64,000 bases of DNA from Suillus spraguei (GCA_016800925.1 JABCPU010000031.1:1-64000), one strand, 5' to 3'. Shown: positions 50,435 to 62,830, counted from the stretch's first letter. The notes: generated from the letters alone by a model not told the origin. Numbers and translations: made by a program.

Positions 50435-50629
50435 GTATCCCCCCCTTAGGGCCGAACCCCTGAGGCACAAGAAGCGTCGATCTGGATCAGACAAGATTAA
50501 TGTGGGACGATGGGGAAGTTTGATGGTTGTAGTGCTGAGTCTGTAATCCGACAGATATATGGACATCAGACGTCCGAAATGATTCCTACCCCCACTTCAT
50601 ATCCTTGTTAACAAAACTTGTCTCCAAAC
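50435..50629 (+). other. Spacer between 3' LTR and antisense gene
   Basis: Contains the element PPT (minus strand) and presumably the promoter of the antisense gene. No further motif is certain. Confidence 0.4.
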
Positions 50630-51620
50630 ATGTCTGGAAAGAAATCCGATGCCCCTAAGTCTGCTGCTGACCTTGTGGCGGATCTGGAACAGCAACTGGC
50701 TGCTGCTAAGGCTGCAGCGGAAGCTGAGGCGGAGCGGAAGCAGAAAGAGGCGGAGGAGCGGAAAAGGCAGGAGGAGTTGAAGCAGATTGAGTTGGTGGAG
50801 ATCCAGAGGGAAATGGAGGAAAAGAGGCAGAGAGCACTGATTGAGGCTCGGGTGAGTGCTGTGGACTCTTCCAGATCTGGATATTAATGGATTGGCAAAG
50901 GCCAAGGCTGCTCCTGCGTCTGGAGCAAAGGATGGGTACTGCTCCCGTTGCGTCACTAAGGACTGGATGTGCCAATGGGGTGATGCTGAGAAGAATGCCA
51001 TGGTAAGTCGTCCGAAAAACTTCGGATCCGCTGATCCCGATGTTTCGTAGATTAAGTCCTGTGACATCTGCCGGAAGGACAAGGCCACTTGTCCTGGAAG
51101 GCCCGGATTTGTTAAGGGACCCAAGGGCCGGAAGAGGCAGCGCCCTGCTGGTACTCCGTCTCCGAAGGGCAAAGGCAAGCGCTGTCAGAGGAGTCCTACT
51201 CCGGATGTGGCGGACGCAGATGTCTTCTCTAATCCGGTCACTATCGAAGGCACGGATGAGGATGTTGTGGAGTATGATGATCAGGCTTGGGTGGCCGCTG
51301 CTAATGGCATCATTGCTGAGCTGGCGCGGACCAATGGACTTCTCCAAGATGGTATTGCGGCGGCGGAAGGGAGCCGGATTGCCATGGAGCGGATGAGCTC
51401 TACCATGGAGGCCTTCCTCCAACAACAGAGGGAATTCCAGGCCCTGCTCATTGAGGAAACCCGGACCGGATTTAGGCTTTCCGTTTCTGCCGGATCCGAC
51501 AAGGATGGCGCTGGTGAGGAGATTGGGGAAGAGGTGGCAGATGAGAATGGAGGAGAGATGGTGGATGGGACTGGGGAGGAGACTGGGGGTGCCGGAGGTG
51601 AAATGGAGACTGGCGCTTAG
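50630..51620 (+). CDS. Antisense accessory gene of element A, Zn2Cys6-like
   Basis: Three exons, 50630-50851, 50901-51002 and 51051-51620, with GTGAGT and GTAAGT donors, give 297 residues in one frame with no stop, on the strand opposite to gag-pol. Residues 1-74 form an Ala/Glu/Lys-rich coiled coil (AADLVADLEQQLAAAKAAAE). Six cysteines at 88, 91, 98, 112, 115 and 122 have the spacing C-x2-C-x6-C-x13-C-x2-C-x6-C, like the fungal Zn(II)2Cys6 binuclear cluster but with a longer loop, split by intron 2. CDICRKDKATC is very close to the classical half-cluster. The C-terminal part is helical (AWVAAANGIIAELARTNGLL) with an acidic Gly/Glu-rich tail. It may be a DNA-binding regulator carried by the element. 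It is intact while gag-pol is dead. Not a recognised named gene. Confidence 0.8.
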
Positions 51621-51677
51621 TCCAGATCCGGATTTCCGCTACTGCCCTCAATGTACTTATATTTCGTTATGTACTTT

Positions 51678-54600
51678 TCAAGCAATGGGACCAGGCTTGT
51701 CCGGATATGCTGAGTGAAAATCCGCTACAAAATCCGATGCGTTTCCGAGTTCTGTGGCCAGTAACCAGGAAGTTTCTTCGTCCGTTCCTTCGTATCCGGA
51801 CCAACGGACGAGGTATAGAAGTTGGCAATGGTGCCTACGACGGTCCAGTTTAGAGTCCAGGATTTCGGATATCTCGTACTCCGGTTCTCTGTCGACTTCA
51901 ACTGGTGGCGGAGGAGGTTGGATGCGATTAGGAATGGTGTTCGGAACTGCTGGCTCTAACTGCGAGACATGGAATACAGGATGTACAGAACGCATAGAAT
52001 CCGGAAGTCGGATGGCGAAGGAATGAGTACCCGGGCGGGATATAATTTCAAATGGTCCCAAATTCTTTTCCGAAAGTTTCTTTGACAGACGAGTGGAGCG
52101 GAAGTACTTGGCTTTGATGAAGACTTGTTCTCCAATCCGGAAGTCTGGAGCGGGTTGTCTTTTAGCATCCGCAGGTCCTTGATAGCGTTTCTGAGCTTCG
52201 GACATCTCATCTCGGAGGAACTGGTGAAGTTTGTTAAGGTCTAGGGCATATTCCTGGGCACGGATGGAGGATAGGTCGCGTTCCGGATGGATGGAAATGT
52301 TCGGATGATAACCTTTATTGGCGAAGAAAGGTGAAACTCCGGTAGTGGCACTTGGAGTGTTATTGTATGCGAACTCTGCAAGGGGCAGTAGCTCGGACCA
52401 GTTGTCCTGCTGATAGTTGCAGTAGACCTGGAGGTACTGTTCCAGCGTTTGGTTGGCACGTTCTGTTTGTCCGTCCCCCTCCAGATGATATCCAGATGTG
52501 AAGTGTAGGACCATGTCCAATGCCTTTCCTAAGGAACGGAAGAAGTGGGATACGAACTCTGTTCCTCAATCCGAGGTTACATGGGATGGAACTCCATGCT
52601 TAGAGAAGACATGGAGGAGAAATAGGCAGGCGAGATCAGGAGAAGTAATGGTGTCGTGGGTCGGGACGAATATGGCTTGCTTGGATAGGCGATCTATGAT
52701 GACGAGGATGGCTGTAAAGCCGGATGAGTCTGGAAGTTGTTCAATGAAATCCATAGAGATGGAATTCCATGGTTTTTCCAGGACGGGGAGTTGCTTGAGT
52801 AGTCCGTAGGGCTTATGTCTCGGAACTTTGGCTCGGGCGCAGGATGTGCAGGACCTGACATACTCTTTGACAAAGGCTCGTACTCCGGGCCAGGTATAGT
52901 TGCGTCGGATGAGCTCGAGAGTACGATTCTGTCCAAAATGTCCGGATAGGGGGTGGTCATGGCAATTCTGGAGGATGCGAAGTCGTAGATCATTGGTATC
53001 CGGAACGTAGATGCGGTTGTCACAACAAAGGAATCCACCATCATCTATTGTCCATCTCGGATCTGAAGGAACTGGAAAATGCGTTTGTGCAATGGGGTCA
53101 TTAGGGAGCGCTATCAGAATGTCTTTCTGGAGGTGTGAGGTGTCCATAAGAACAGCTGCTCTAAGGACCGGAGTTGCTAAAATGGAGGCTCATAGGGACG
53201 AAGCTAATTGCTCTGAAGTGAATATTGGACGGAGGTTGTGAGGGTTAATCTGAGCGTAGTCCTTATCCCCCTCTTTAGGGTAGACGTCCCATCGTCTAGT
53301 GAGGGAATCTTGCTTGACTCCGAGTTTTCCAGGACGGTAACGGATAACAAGGTTGAACTGATGGAGGAACTCGGACCAGCGTGCCTGACAACGGGATAGC
53401 AGTTTGGTGGTAGAGAAGTACTCAAGGTTCTTGTGGTCTGTGACAACATCTATAGGCTTGGACGAGCCTTCTAGGTAATGGCGCCAGGTTCAGAACGCAG
53501 CATAGATGGCTAGTAGTTCCTTATCATGGACATCATATTTGAGTTCTGCACTGGACAGTGTCCGGGAGTAAAATGCCACTGGACGAAGTTCCGAGTCTGG
53601 GCACACAATGGATAGTATTCCAGCGATAGCATAATCCGAGGCATCAGTTTCCACAACTATAGGAACATTCGGAATCCAATGCGTTAGCACCGGAGCGGAA
53701 GTAAAGGCTTTCTTGAGTGCGTCAAATGATTTCCGGCAGTCCTTGGAAAAGTCCCAAGTGATGCCCTTGCGAGTGAGTCGAGTAAGGGGAACCACGATAT
53801 CCGAGTAGTTGAAGATGAAACGACGATAGAAATTAGCGAATCCGAGGAAGGATTGGATGTCCTTGACTTTCCGAGGTTCTGGCCAGTCTATGATAGACTG
53901 GATTTTCTCGGACGACATTGTCAAGCCATCCAGAGATAGGAGGTAACCAAGATATTCGACGGAGGATGAATGGAATTCACATTTCTTGGGTTTGGCATAT
54001 AGTCGGTGTTTACGGAGATGTCGTAAAACTTCTCGGACATGTTCCTTATGACTTGCAAGGTCTTGGGAATAGATAAGGATGTCATCCAGATATACAACAA
54101 CACATACGTCCAGCATATTGGCAAACATGCTATTGACAAAGCGCTGGAAAGCCGCCAGAGCATTTGTGAGGCCTTCCGGCATCACCAACCATTCATAGGA
54201 GCCATAGCGCGTACGGAAGGAAGTCTTCCATTCATCTCCTTCTGTTATCCGGACAAGGTGATATGCGGATCGGAGATCAATTTTGGTATAAACTTTAGCG
54301 CAGCTCGGGGAGTCTAGGAGGTCGGCAATGAGGGGTAATGGATATCGGTCTTTCTTGGTGATGTGGTTGAGACCATGGAAATCCACACAAAGGCGGAGGG
54401 ATCCATCCTTCTTTTTGACAAATAGGACGGGGGCTCCATGGGGAGAGGATGAGGAATGGAGGAGTCCGGACGAGATGTTTTCATCGAGGAACTTCCGGAG
54501 GGCCTCAAGCTCTACTGGAGAAAGAGAATATATGGTTCCGAGAGGCGGACTAGCCCCTTCTTCCAACTCAATCTTGAGATCATAGGGTCGATGAGGGGGA

Positions 54601-55475
54601 AGTTGTCCGGCTTTGCCTTTGTCGAAGACATCCGTGAATTCATGGTACTCGGAAGTGATTCTGGAGAGGTCTGGAGGATCGGATGATACAGATGCGGATC
54701 GAAGATTTACTTCGGAGGGACGGAGGTAGATGCTGAACTGAGTAGATCCTTCTAACTTGCAGGCATGGCAAAAGGCCACTGCGTTTATCAACAATATGTT
54801 AAGGACTGAAGTGCCAGCGGAGGGTTCGGATTTGGTCAGAGGCGGAGTCTCTGCCACGGATGGGGTGCTCTGAGGCAACGGAGATATTGGAGGGAGGATT
54901 CTTCCTTGGATGGAATACCCGAAGATAACAGAGGTGTTGGATTGGATTTTCCTGCCACAGACGGTGTGTCTGGAGGCAGCGATGATGCGGATGGGGTTAA
55001 TGGCAATCCTGTCAGTAGTTCGGTCACTTCGCTGGTGCCCAATTCGTAACATCAATCAACGGATTGTGTCGGTGAGCCAGCTATATCCGAGAACGATATA
55101 ACATGAGGAATCCAAAGGGGTGACGTAGAACGTGTCGGAAGTGATTACACCGGAGGAGAATCGGATGGATAAGTTTATGGCTTCAACAATATTGTTATTG
55201 CATGTACCATCAAATAAACGGAGTGGAAGCGGAGGAATCTGATAGGTAGGAATTTTATGTTTTCGGATGAAATCAGTGTCTATGAAGCAGTGGGAGCAAC
55301 CACAGTCTATGAGGGCTGGAAAGTCAGATATATTGGAGAAAGATAGAAGAGAGACATATGGACACAGAGAGTTCGGATCAGGAAGAGTTACAGCGTTGAG
55401 TCGTAGTTCCGTTGCACAGTTTGGGCCAATGCGACCCTCATCCCGTATGGAGTCAGGAGGGTCGCGGACTAATTT
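51678..55475 (-). pseudogene. pol: Element A Pol (PR-RT-RH-IN-chromodomain), broken
   Basis: Enters in the -1 frame behind the heptamer AAAAAAT. Protease ALIDCGCSHCFID near 55310 has a degenerate active-site motif (DCGC for DSGA). A frame change follows near 55045-55055. Reverse transcriptase has KIDLRSAYHLVRI and YLDD near 54090; RNase H has VETDASDYAIAGIL; integrase has GHFGQNRTLELIRRNY, CTSCARAK, MDFIEQLP, VTSD*GTEFV and DGQTERANQTLEQYL. The C-terminal chromodomain reads EYEISEILDSKLDRR..YLVRWSGYEG. In-frame TGA at 53490, near 53195-53200 and near 52566 all look like Arg (CGA) codons. Ends at 51678, leaving 1.2 kb to the LTR that holds the antisense gene. Confidence 0.9.
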
Positions 55476-56760
55476 TTTGCCTTATCCGAGGCTTCTGGTT
55501 CCGTTTCCGGAGTGAGCACGGTAGCGCGGCCTTTGGCAGTGCGTGAAGTGGATTTGGTGCATTCCTGGGCAGTGTGACCAGGTCCGCCGCAGAACATACA
55601 GAGCCTTTTGTCAATATGCCTCTGACGCTCCTCGGGGGTTAGCTTTCCATCCGCACCAACAACGCTAGGAAGATCCGAAACTTTCGGGCAGAGGAGGTTG
55701 TGGAGGATGTGGGTTTATTGAATTTGGGCGTATCGGATCCGGACGAGTTGGAGTTCGTCCGGTCGGATGTCGACTGCCTGGGAGGATTGGAAGAGGTGGT
55801 TCTACTCTCTCGGGTGACTTCGCCCCTCCATTCCCAGTAACGGGCGTCGATGGTCTGGGCGAGAGTCTTGAACTCTGAAAGGGTAGTGGGTTTACCCATG
55901 CGACTAATCTCATCTTTGATTCGGGCCAGAAGTCCATTGTAGAATTGGCGTCATAGGGCTCCGTCTCCCCATTCACGTACTTGGGAGGCAAGTCGCTGGA
56001 ATTCTACAATGTATTTGTTGATGCGTTGTCCATCACGCATATGGAGTTGTTCTAACTGCATCTCTGCGTCTCCGGAGGGATCATGTGGTCCGAAGTTGGT
56101 TTGGAGCTCGAGCATGAACTCGGAGTAGTCATCCATCCAGTCCGGACGGTTGCTATATCCGTCCGAAAGGAGATCTGGTTCAAACCACTCGAGAGCCATA
56201 CCCTTAAGGTAGGATTGGGCGAAATTGACTTTAGCGTGTCCAGAATGGAAAACGTTAGGTTTGCTCTGGAAATTGAGCTCACATTGGACGAAGAATGCCC
56301 GGAGCTTGCGAGGTTTGGACCCATCGAAGGTATCTGGCTCATGGATTTTGACCTTGCTATCATCTGAGGTGGGGGTGCGACGGCTACTGCGAGCGAGGTG
56401 ATTAATGGCTACGGATAGTTGGGCTAGGACCCGGTCCTGAGGGCTCAGGTGGATTTTATCTTCTTCGTCATCCAGGTCCTCATTGTCCGGATCATCACCT
56501 TCATCATCTGGTGGGTTATTGCACAGCTCATCATCAAAGCGAATGGTTGGGCACGAATTGGAGTCTGGGTTATCTGGGTTCCGAGTTGGTGTTATCGGAT
56601 CCGGTCTGGCTTGACGAGCGGAAATACTTTGACCTATGTCGCTCATGCTTGCGCGGCATTGAGAGAAACTGGTGAATGTTTGGACAATGGGTGTGGGATC
56701 TCGTTGGATCGGACCAAGTCCGGCTCCTCGGAGAGTGTTTTGAGTTCTACAGGGAGGCAT
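55469..56760 (-). pseudogene. gag: Element A Gag, broken
   Basis: Starts with ATG at 56760, 50 bp inside the LTR. An acidic N-terminal region is followed by the retrotransposon Gag domain (FVQCELNFQSKP, FAQSYLKGMALEWFEP, EFMLELQTNFGPHD, QRINKYIVEFQRLASQ). A TGA at 55951 and a frameshift near 55690 break it. The CCHC knuckle CMFCGGPGHTAQEC is near 55564-55603. The frame ends at TAG 55471-55469 right after A AAA AAT (55478-55472), a canonical -1 slippery heptamer. Confidence 0.85.
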
Positions 56761-56797
56761 GATATGGAATGGTTTAAAAGTTACTCGGAAAGGTTTG

Positions 56798-57234
56798 AGT
56801 TCGAATATACTGTTAAGACCGTACTCAGAGGTAGAGAGATCCGAAGGGCTTTGGCCTCAGTTTGTGCACTGTGCCCCTTTCTCAAGTAATGCCCCTTATT
56901 TCAAGGAGAAGTTATTCATCCGAAGATCCAGAAGGAGTTGCGTGACGGATCTGGATGTCCGAAGGTATCGGATATGATACGTCCAAAGGTTATTCAGAAT
57001 GTAAGGATGGAACAAAGATTAAGGCCAGCTTCGGAACAAGTTCCTAACTAGAAACTAATGGAGGTAGACTATCCGAAGATAGAGTCGGAGATATAGACTA
57101 TAGGAATCAATCCTAAGTCTCGGAAGGTGACTTTAGAGCAGAGGGTGGCTCAAGTCCGGAAGAAGCGGAATGAGTAGAATCTAAGATGATATTCGAACTA
57201 AGGTTCTACGGAGATCTACAAGTGGTTTATATAC
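56798..57234 (-). promoter_or_regulatory. Element A TATA box, self-primer and PBS
   Basis: On the minus strand, TATATAAA (57234-57227) is followed about 30 bp later by AGTTCGAATAT (57199-57189). Two bases beyond the LTR end, ATATTCGAACT (56808-56798) is its exact 11-nt reverse complement. The same arrangement as in elements B and C, with unrelated sequence. Confidence 0.78.
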
Positions 57235-57580
57235 TGTAGGTATCTAAGACAGATAATCAGCAAGTCCGGGACCGAGGGCTATGTACGAAGTGTAACGGAA
57301 GTCTATTAGTTAATGCACAGCGGATCAGTAAGCATGAATCGGAAATGAACACAGGCAACGGATCAGTGACACAGGACGGAAATATAAACAGCCGGAATAC
57401 CGGAAACAGGAGGAATGACGAAAGGAGATAGATGCAGATATACACAAGGGAGTTAAGGTGCGAGAAGTGAGCACATTTGGATGGGTGGTCTGGACAGGAT
57501 CTGTGGACTGGACGGATATGGAATCGATCGGATCTGATCGGATATGGTCGGATCTGAGATTAGAAGTATGGTATATGACA
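56811..57580 (-). repeat. Element A 5' LTR
   Basis: 770 bp, TGTCATATACC..GGTCTTAACA on the minus strand. Same family as the solo LTRs at 4878, 7220 and 8268. Confidence 0.95.
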
Positions 57581-58613
57581 TGGTGCGAGCATATGGGAGG
57601 TGCGTGAATTGCTGTTTCTCGGCCTCAGTGAGAGGGACTGTGGTCTTGGACAGTGAAACACTGGGCACAAGAGGTGTGGATGCAGGACGGCAATCTGACA
57701 TCTTTGTTTCACTGAGGATCTGTTCCAGGAAGGCAGTCTGGTTGATTTTAAGGAGTCATTTGGAGCAGTTGTGTATGATGTGCATCCCTAGAAAATGACG
57801 TGCTTTACCAAGGTCCTTCATCTCAAAATGCTTACTCAGCGCAGTCTTAAAATCATTGAGGAATTGTCTGCAGTTCAAGGCGAGCAACATGTCATCAACA
57901 TAGATGAGCAACCAGATGGTTTTATCTCCTTTTTGCAGGACATACAGGCTGTAGTCTGCTTTACTCCACATGAAATTAAAACCTTCTTTTTGCAAATAAT
58001 CGTCAAGGGTCTTATTCCATTGATGACCTGCTTGCTTTAAGCCATAAATAGCCTTCAAGAGCTTCCAAACCCAATCTGGGTACTTTGAGTCTTTGAAACC
58101 GGGCGGTTGACGCATATAGATGTCCTCATCAAGTCCACCATTGAGAAACGCTGTCTTGACATCCATTTGATCGAGTTCGAGGTCAAATTTTGCGACCATT
58201 GAGAGGAATGCTCATATAGTATCATACTTTGCTACAGGTGCAAAAGTTTCAGTATAATCAAGGCCTTTGACCTGTGAGAATCCTTGTGCAACCAGACAAG
58301 CTTTATAACGAACAATCTGACCACTTTCATCATATTTATAAGCATATACCCACCGTGAACCAACTGCCTTCCGACCAGGAGGTAGTGGAATGAGTACACC
58401 AGTTCCATTCTCTTGTAGTGAAGCTAGTTCCTCTATCATATCACTCTCCCAGAATGCAGACTCCTCACTAGATGTGCAAGCTTCAGATAGTGTTTGTGGG
58501 GGTTGTTTTCATCCATCAGTCATATTCTGAGCAGATCCTAGCATTGCAGAATGTTCTGTGATGGTTTCAGATGACTGCACTTCTGAGTCTGTATGTGAGT
58601 GAATTGGAACATA

Positions 58614-59086
58614 TGTTATGAACTGGGGTGGCATCACCAGTGACAGTGAAAAGACACAGTCGGTCTGCTGGGAAGTTCTACAATGTCCAGAAGAGGGCAA
58701 GGTGAAAGTACAAGGAACACGTTCCGAGTACGATCAAGGGTTTGGCCTCAAAGACAAGTCTAAGAGGTTCTACGAGAATAGAGACTAAGACTAAGGAATG
58801 CTTAGACTTAGAGATGATTCAGGACGACTTAGGTTGGAGACCTAAGCGAAGGATGTTCCAGGTAAAACCCAGTAAGATTAAAGTAAGGTATACAAGCGTA
58901 ATACAATGTGCTTAAATAGGCCAATATGTGTGCACATACCAAGAGAGACGTGGGAACGTAAGTGCGTATCCAAAGAAGGAAGGCAACTATAGTACAGATG
59001 CATTGAGCACATGAATCGGAGTCATGTTACATAATGTACAACGTAAAGAGGAAAGAAAATGAATAGGGGCATGTACGATTGTAACA
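58614..59086 (-). mobile_element. Solo LTR-C (minus)
   Basis: 473 bp, reverse complement of LTR-C, with the perfect TSD ACATA (58609-58613, 59087-59091), inserted in the Copia linker before RT. Confidence 0.93.
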
Positions 59087-60024
59087 ACATATGTCCAGCA
59101 TCAATTGACAGGAACATTAGGCTTGGCTGGGATTGCAACAGAACGGGGAAGAGGGAGTGTAGCCTCAACACGTTGACGAGTCGAACAGCATGGGAAAGGT
59201 TCAGGGATTGAGATGATACTTGATGATTCCTCCACAGCAGGTGTCGCAGCTTGGTCTATTCCATTTTCATCAGTTTGTGGGAATGGGAGAGGTGGTTCAG
59301 CAGATACTATGGGTGTTATGAGAGGTGAAACTCCCACTGAAACAGTAGTTGTCAATGGTATAGGTGTCCTTGTAATCTTTGGAATGGAGATGCCCGAATC
59401 TTCTCTGCTCCTTGAGTCTTGTACTATGACAGTTGGCATATCCACAGATTCTTGTATGTGGATACGCTGATTATAGAGTTCAACAAGTGGAGAGATCACT
59501 GAGTTAGGAGTTCCATAGAAAATATTCTCATCAAAGTGAACATTTCGGGACCGAACAATTTTCCGTGCTGTCAGATCCCATAGCAAATAACCAGCATCCT
59601 TGATGTGACCAAGTAAAAAACACCGTCGTGACACATAGTCATACTTGTGTCATGTAGCATCTGGAACATGTGCATAAGCAAGACAGCCAAATGGGCGCAG
59701 ATGTGTGACATCAGGGGGATATCCATGGAAGAGTTCAAAGGGTGTCTTCTCCTCAATGGCTGATGACGGAAGGAGATTCTTTATGTATGCTGAATTCAAG
59801 GTAGCATAGCCCCAAAATGATCGCAGGAATCCACTATGATGGTGTGCACTCAAAGCACGTGTGACGATAGTCTGATGTCCACACTCAGCGACCCCATTTT
59901 GCTCTGCAGTATGTGGCATCGAAAGTTCATGTTCTATACCCTTGTCATGCAGGAATTTGGTGACAGTGCTGGAAATATATTCACCACCATTGTCACTGCG
60001 GAGGTGCTTTACTTGCTGACCCAA

Positions 60025-60867
60025 TGTCATATACCGTACATTCAGGTTTAGATCAAATCCAATCCATGGACATCCAGACACCCAACCTACACATATCTGA
60101 TCCACCCATCCAATCCAGTTCACATATCCGATCCACCCATCCACTCCAATCCATATCCATCCGTGTCCATATCCAATCCTTGTCCATATCCAATCCGTGT
60201 CCATATCCGATTTGTGTCCATATCCGATCCGAGTTCATATCCGAACTATTCCCACGCACATGCGCATTACCCCTTTTAGAATATACCTGTGTCTCCGGCT
60301 TCTGGGTATCTCTCTGCTTCTGGTTCTCAGTGATCTCTGCCTCCGTCTTGATAAGTATTTTGTACGAGCTTCATCTCCGAGTTCATAGCCTTATGTCCTG
60401 CTGTACTTACTAATGTGTTTCCGTATGCTTCAGACATAGCCTCGGACTATCCATACTTACCCTCCGGCATGCTCCTACAGTATATAAACTTGTAGTACAA
60501 CTCCTGCAGACCTTAGTCTGATTCATTGTTCCTACTTCTGTATATTCCTTGATTACTCTGTATCCTGTTATCATGTCTATATAACTCCGTTTCCGTTCTT
60601 GCACTTGGGCTCCGGCCCTTGTAAGCTTCCAACTCAGGCCTATGGGATCACTCCCTAGGCCGGAGCTTTGATCCTATGTCCTGTAATCTTTTCGGACTTC
60701 ATCCATCTCCGTCTATCATCTGTTTCACCCCCGACTCTACCTTTGGTAGTCTTATACTGTCTGTTTCTATTCCAGACCTTGTCCGGAGTAGTCTATACTA
60801 TCTCTACACCATATCCAGACCTACTCCTCTCTAGTAGCCAACACTTCCTCTAAGACCTCCGCTAACA
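60025..60867 (+). mobile_element. LTR-E (LTR-D family), no TSD
   Basis: TGTCATATACCGTAC..CGCTAACA, 843 bp, sharing the GCACTTGGGCTCC..CCTTGTAAGC core with LTR-D. The flanks CCCAA and AAATA do not match, and part of the Copia integrase is missing at the junction. It carries an unusual run of CCATATCCAATCC-type repeats at 60057-60240. Confidence 0.8.
60057..60240. repeat. CATATCCGATCC-type tandem repeats in LTR-E
   Basis: Irregular tandem copies of a 12-20 bp unit (variants of CCATATCCGATC and CCAATCCATCC). Related but shorter runs occur at the start of LTR-A (GATCCGACCATATCCGATC). Confidence 0.7.
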
Positions 60868-62830
60868 AAATATATTTCTCCAGATGCAGTAGCAGTGTCA
60901 ATAGGTCCCCAGACGTCCATATGAATGAGTTCTGCAATGTGGGTGGCACAGTGATGAGCATGTGATTGGAAGGGGAAGTGCTTGTGTTTTCACATCAGAC
61001 ATGACTGACATTCAATGTGATCGGCACCATGTTCCATAGGTTGATCTGGCCTATTATCAGCAAGAATGAGTCCAGTGACCACCTTTTCAGCTTTGCGCAA
61101 GGTAGTATTAGCTGCATGACCCATTCGTGCATGCCAAAATGCTGCTGGTAGTGGCATGTTTGACAAAGCCTTGGTGGCGAAGGCAATATGGCCATGGCTG
61201 TACTTTGCACGAAGATAGTATAACCCATCAGTACAATTTACTTGGGCAATGGTGGCACCATCTGTTCGGTGTATATGGGCTCCTTTTGCATTCATTTCAA
61301 AGAAGATACCCTCCAATGCAAGAGCTGAGACAGATATCAAAGTGCATCGCAGATCAGGAACATGTAGAAAAGGCAGCCCAATAGGCTCCCATCTTCCATC
61401 ATTATCGAGCACTAACTTTATAATCCCCCAGCACAGAGCGAAAACGACATCATCATTTGCAAGTTTCACTGTTAAGGGTGGATTATAGGGAGTGTAGCGA
61501 GTAAATAGGGAGTGGTCTGATTCCATATGTGCATTTGCGGCAGAATCTACATGGAAGGAGAAAGAACTATTGCTCGTATTAGAGAAACTGGCTTCGTGCA
61601 TAGGTAGATGGAGGAATGATGGGATGGTGTCATGTTGCACTAGAGCAGGAGTTGGTAGATCAGTGATCTGCAAGGTTGATGAAAGAGTTTGTGCTGACAT
61701 TATTGGAGAGTCTGTCTTTGCTAGATGAGTACAGCAGTTGTACCAAATATGTCCTGTGCACTTACAGAATCCACATGTCGAGCGCCATGAGAGTTCCCAC
61801 TTGTCTCCTTTGGCTGCATCAAGGTTCTTTGGCTTGGGATGGTCAGCTGGCTTGCCTGGTTTGACAGCTCAAACTGCCATGGCAGTATGGTGCGCATGAG
61901 GGTTATTGGATCCAAAACTCACATAGTATTGTTCAGAATTCTGGATCTGACTAACAACACCTTCAAGCATGAGCTTTCCAGCATTCGCATCAGCACTATG
62001 AAGTATGAGCTGCAAGAGTGGGGCATAGAAGTCTGGTAATGCACGAAGTAGTGCCTGTACGAGAGTATACTCATTACACTTCCATTCTGCTGACTCGATG
62101 GCCTTAAACTGTGCCTTAATGTCAGTGATCTCGTTGATTGACTGCGTGAGCGAGTTGCTGTCTGATGCCTTTGGAAGATCAAAGACACAACCCATGAGGC
62201 GAGTGAAACGAATGCCAATAGTAGCCTGGTACTTGTTCTCGAGTGCCTTCCAAACAAGAGCAGGGTCTGAGATGCCCGTAAAGTGAATTAGATCACTAGA
62301 ATGGACAGCCATGCCCAAAAGACCCTTCGTGATACTCTGTCGTTCACAGAAAGAAACGACATCTGTACTGGCATCATGAGTGGTAACACATTGCACAAAA
62401 GCTGCATCAGATTCATTAGCGAGCTTTACTGGGGGGTGTGGTTCCTTCTCATCACCGATGAGGAGCCACCACAGATTGAACAACGAAAGCCAAAGGTCCA
62501 TAGATGTGACCCACGACGAGTAATTTGAACCATTGGCATCAAGTGGAGGGTGAGGAAACAAGGAAGGGATTCGGATATTTGATGTAGACATTCCGGATGA
62601 TAATGACGAGTGTGACAATGATGGTGTCAACAAAGCAGGAGGAATGGGCAAATTAAGTATCGGTTGAGATGAAAGAATGGGCGTCAGCGGTGACGACGGA
62701 GGTAGAGCGATAAGAAGGATCCAAGGATCTAGCGGTGATACGGGGCGGCCTTGTTCCAGTTCGGAAAGAATCGGAAGGCTCAGATGTAGGATGGGTAGGA
62801 GGGAAAACAAATGAAAGTCCTAGTCTAAGC

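Larger units (their letters stand above)
49116..57580 (-). mobile_element. Ty3/Gypsy chromovirus element A, degenerate
   Basis: LTRs of about 770 bp at 56811-57580 (5', minus) and 49116-50434 (3', minus, holding a solo LTR-C). Gag and pol are on the minus strand, an antisense gene is on the plus strand, and the polypurine tract GTATCCCCCCCTT complement lies at 50435-50447. The flanking 5-mers CTATC and TGGTG do not match, so no TSD. The left neighbour is a Plavaka relic, the right one a truncated Copia. Confidence 0.95.
57581..62591 (-). pseudogene. Copia Gag-Pol polyprotein, broken
   Basis: A likely start Met is at 62591 (MSTSNIRIPSLFPHPPLDAN). The Gag region is followed by a CCHC knuckle (CGFCKCTGHIWYNC, near 61760), protease FHVDSAANAHM (DSAA for the usual DSGA), GAG-pre-integrase (FWHARMGHAANTTLRKAE, CQSC) and integrase core pieces HMDVWGP and LRSDNGGEY..AEQNGVAE. 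Reverse transcriptase includes SRWVYAYKYDESG, QMDVKTAFLNGGL, YGLKQAGHQW and IYVDDMLLAL. In-frame stops at 61869, 60990, 59653, about 58510, 58217 and 57756 are all TGA. About 60 residues of the integrase between its first and second Asp are missing at the LTR-E insertion. The C-terminal RNase H is absent. Dead copy. Confidence 0.88.

Noticed and set aside
50597..51425. Long minus-strand ORFs (193 and 239 codons) opposite the antisense gene
   Set aside because: They have no family resemblance, are Leu/Ser/Pro-rich shadow reading, and overlap the plus-strand exons that have good splice sites and cysteine spacing.
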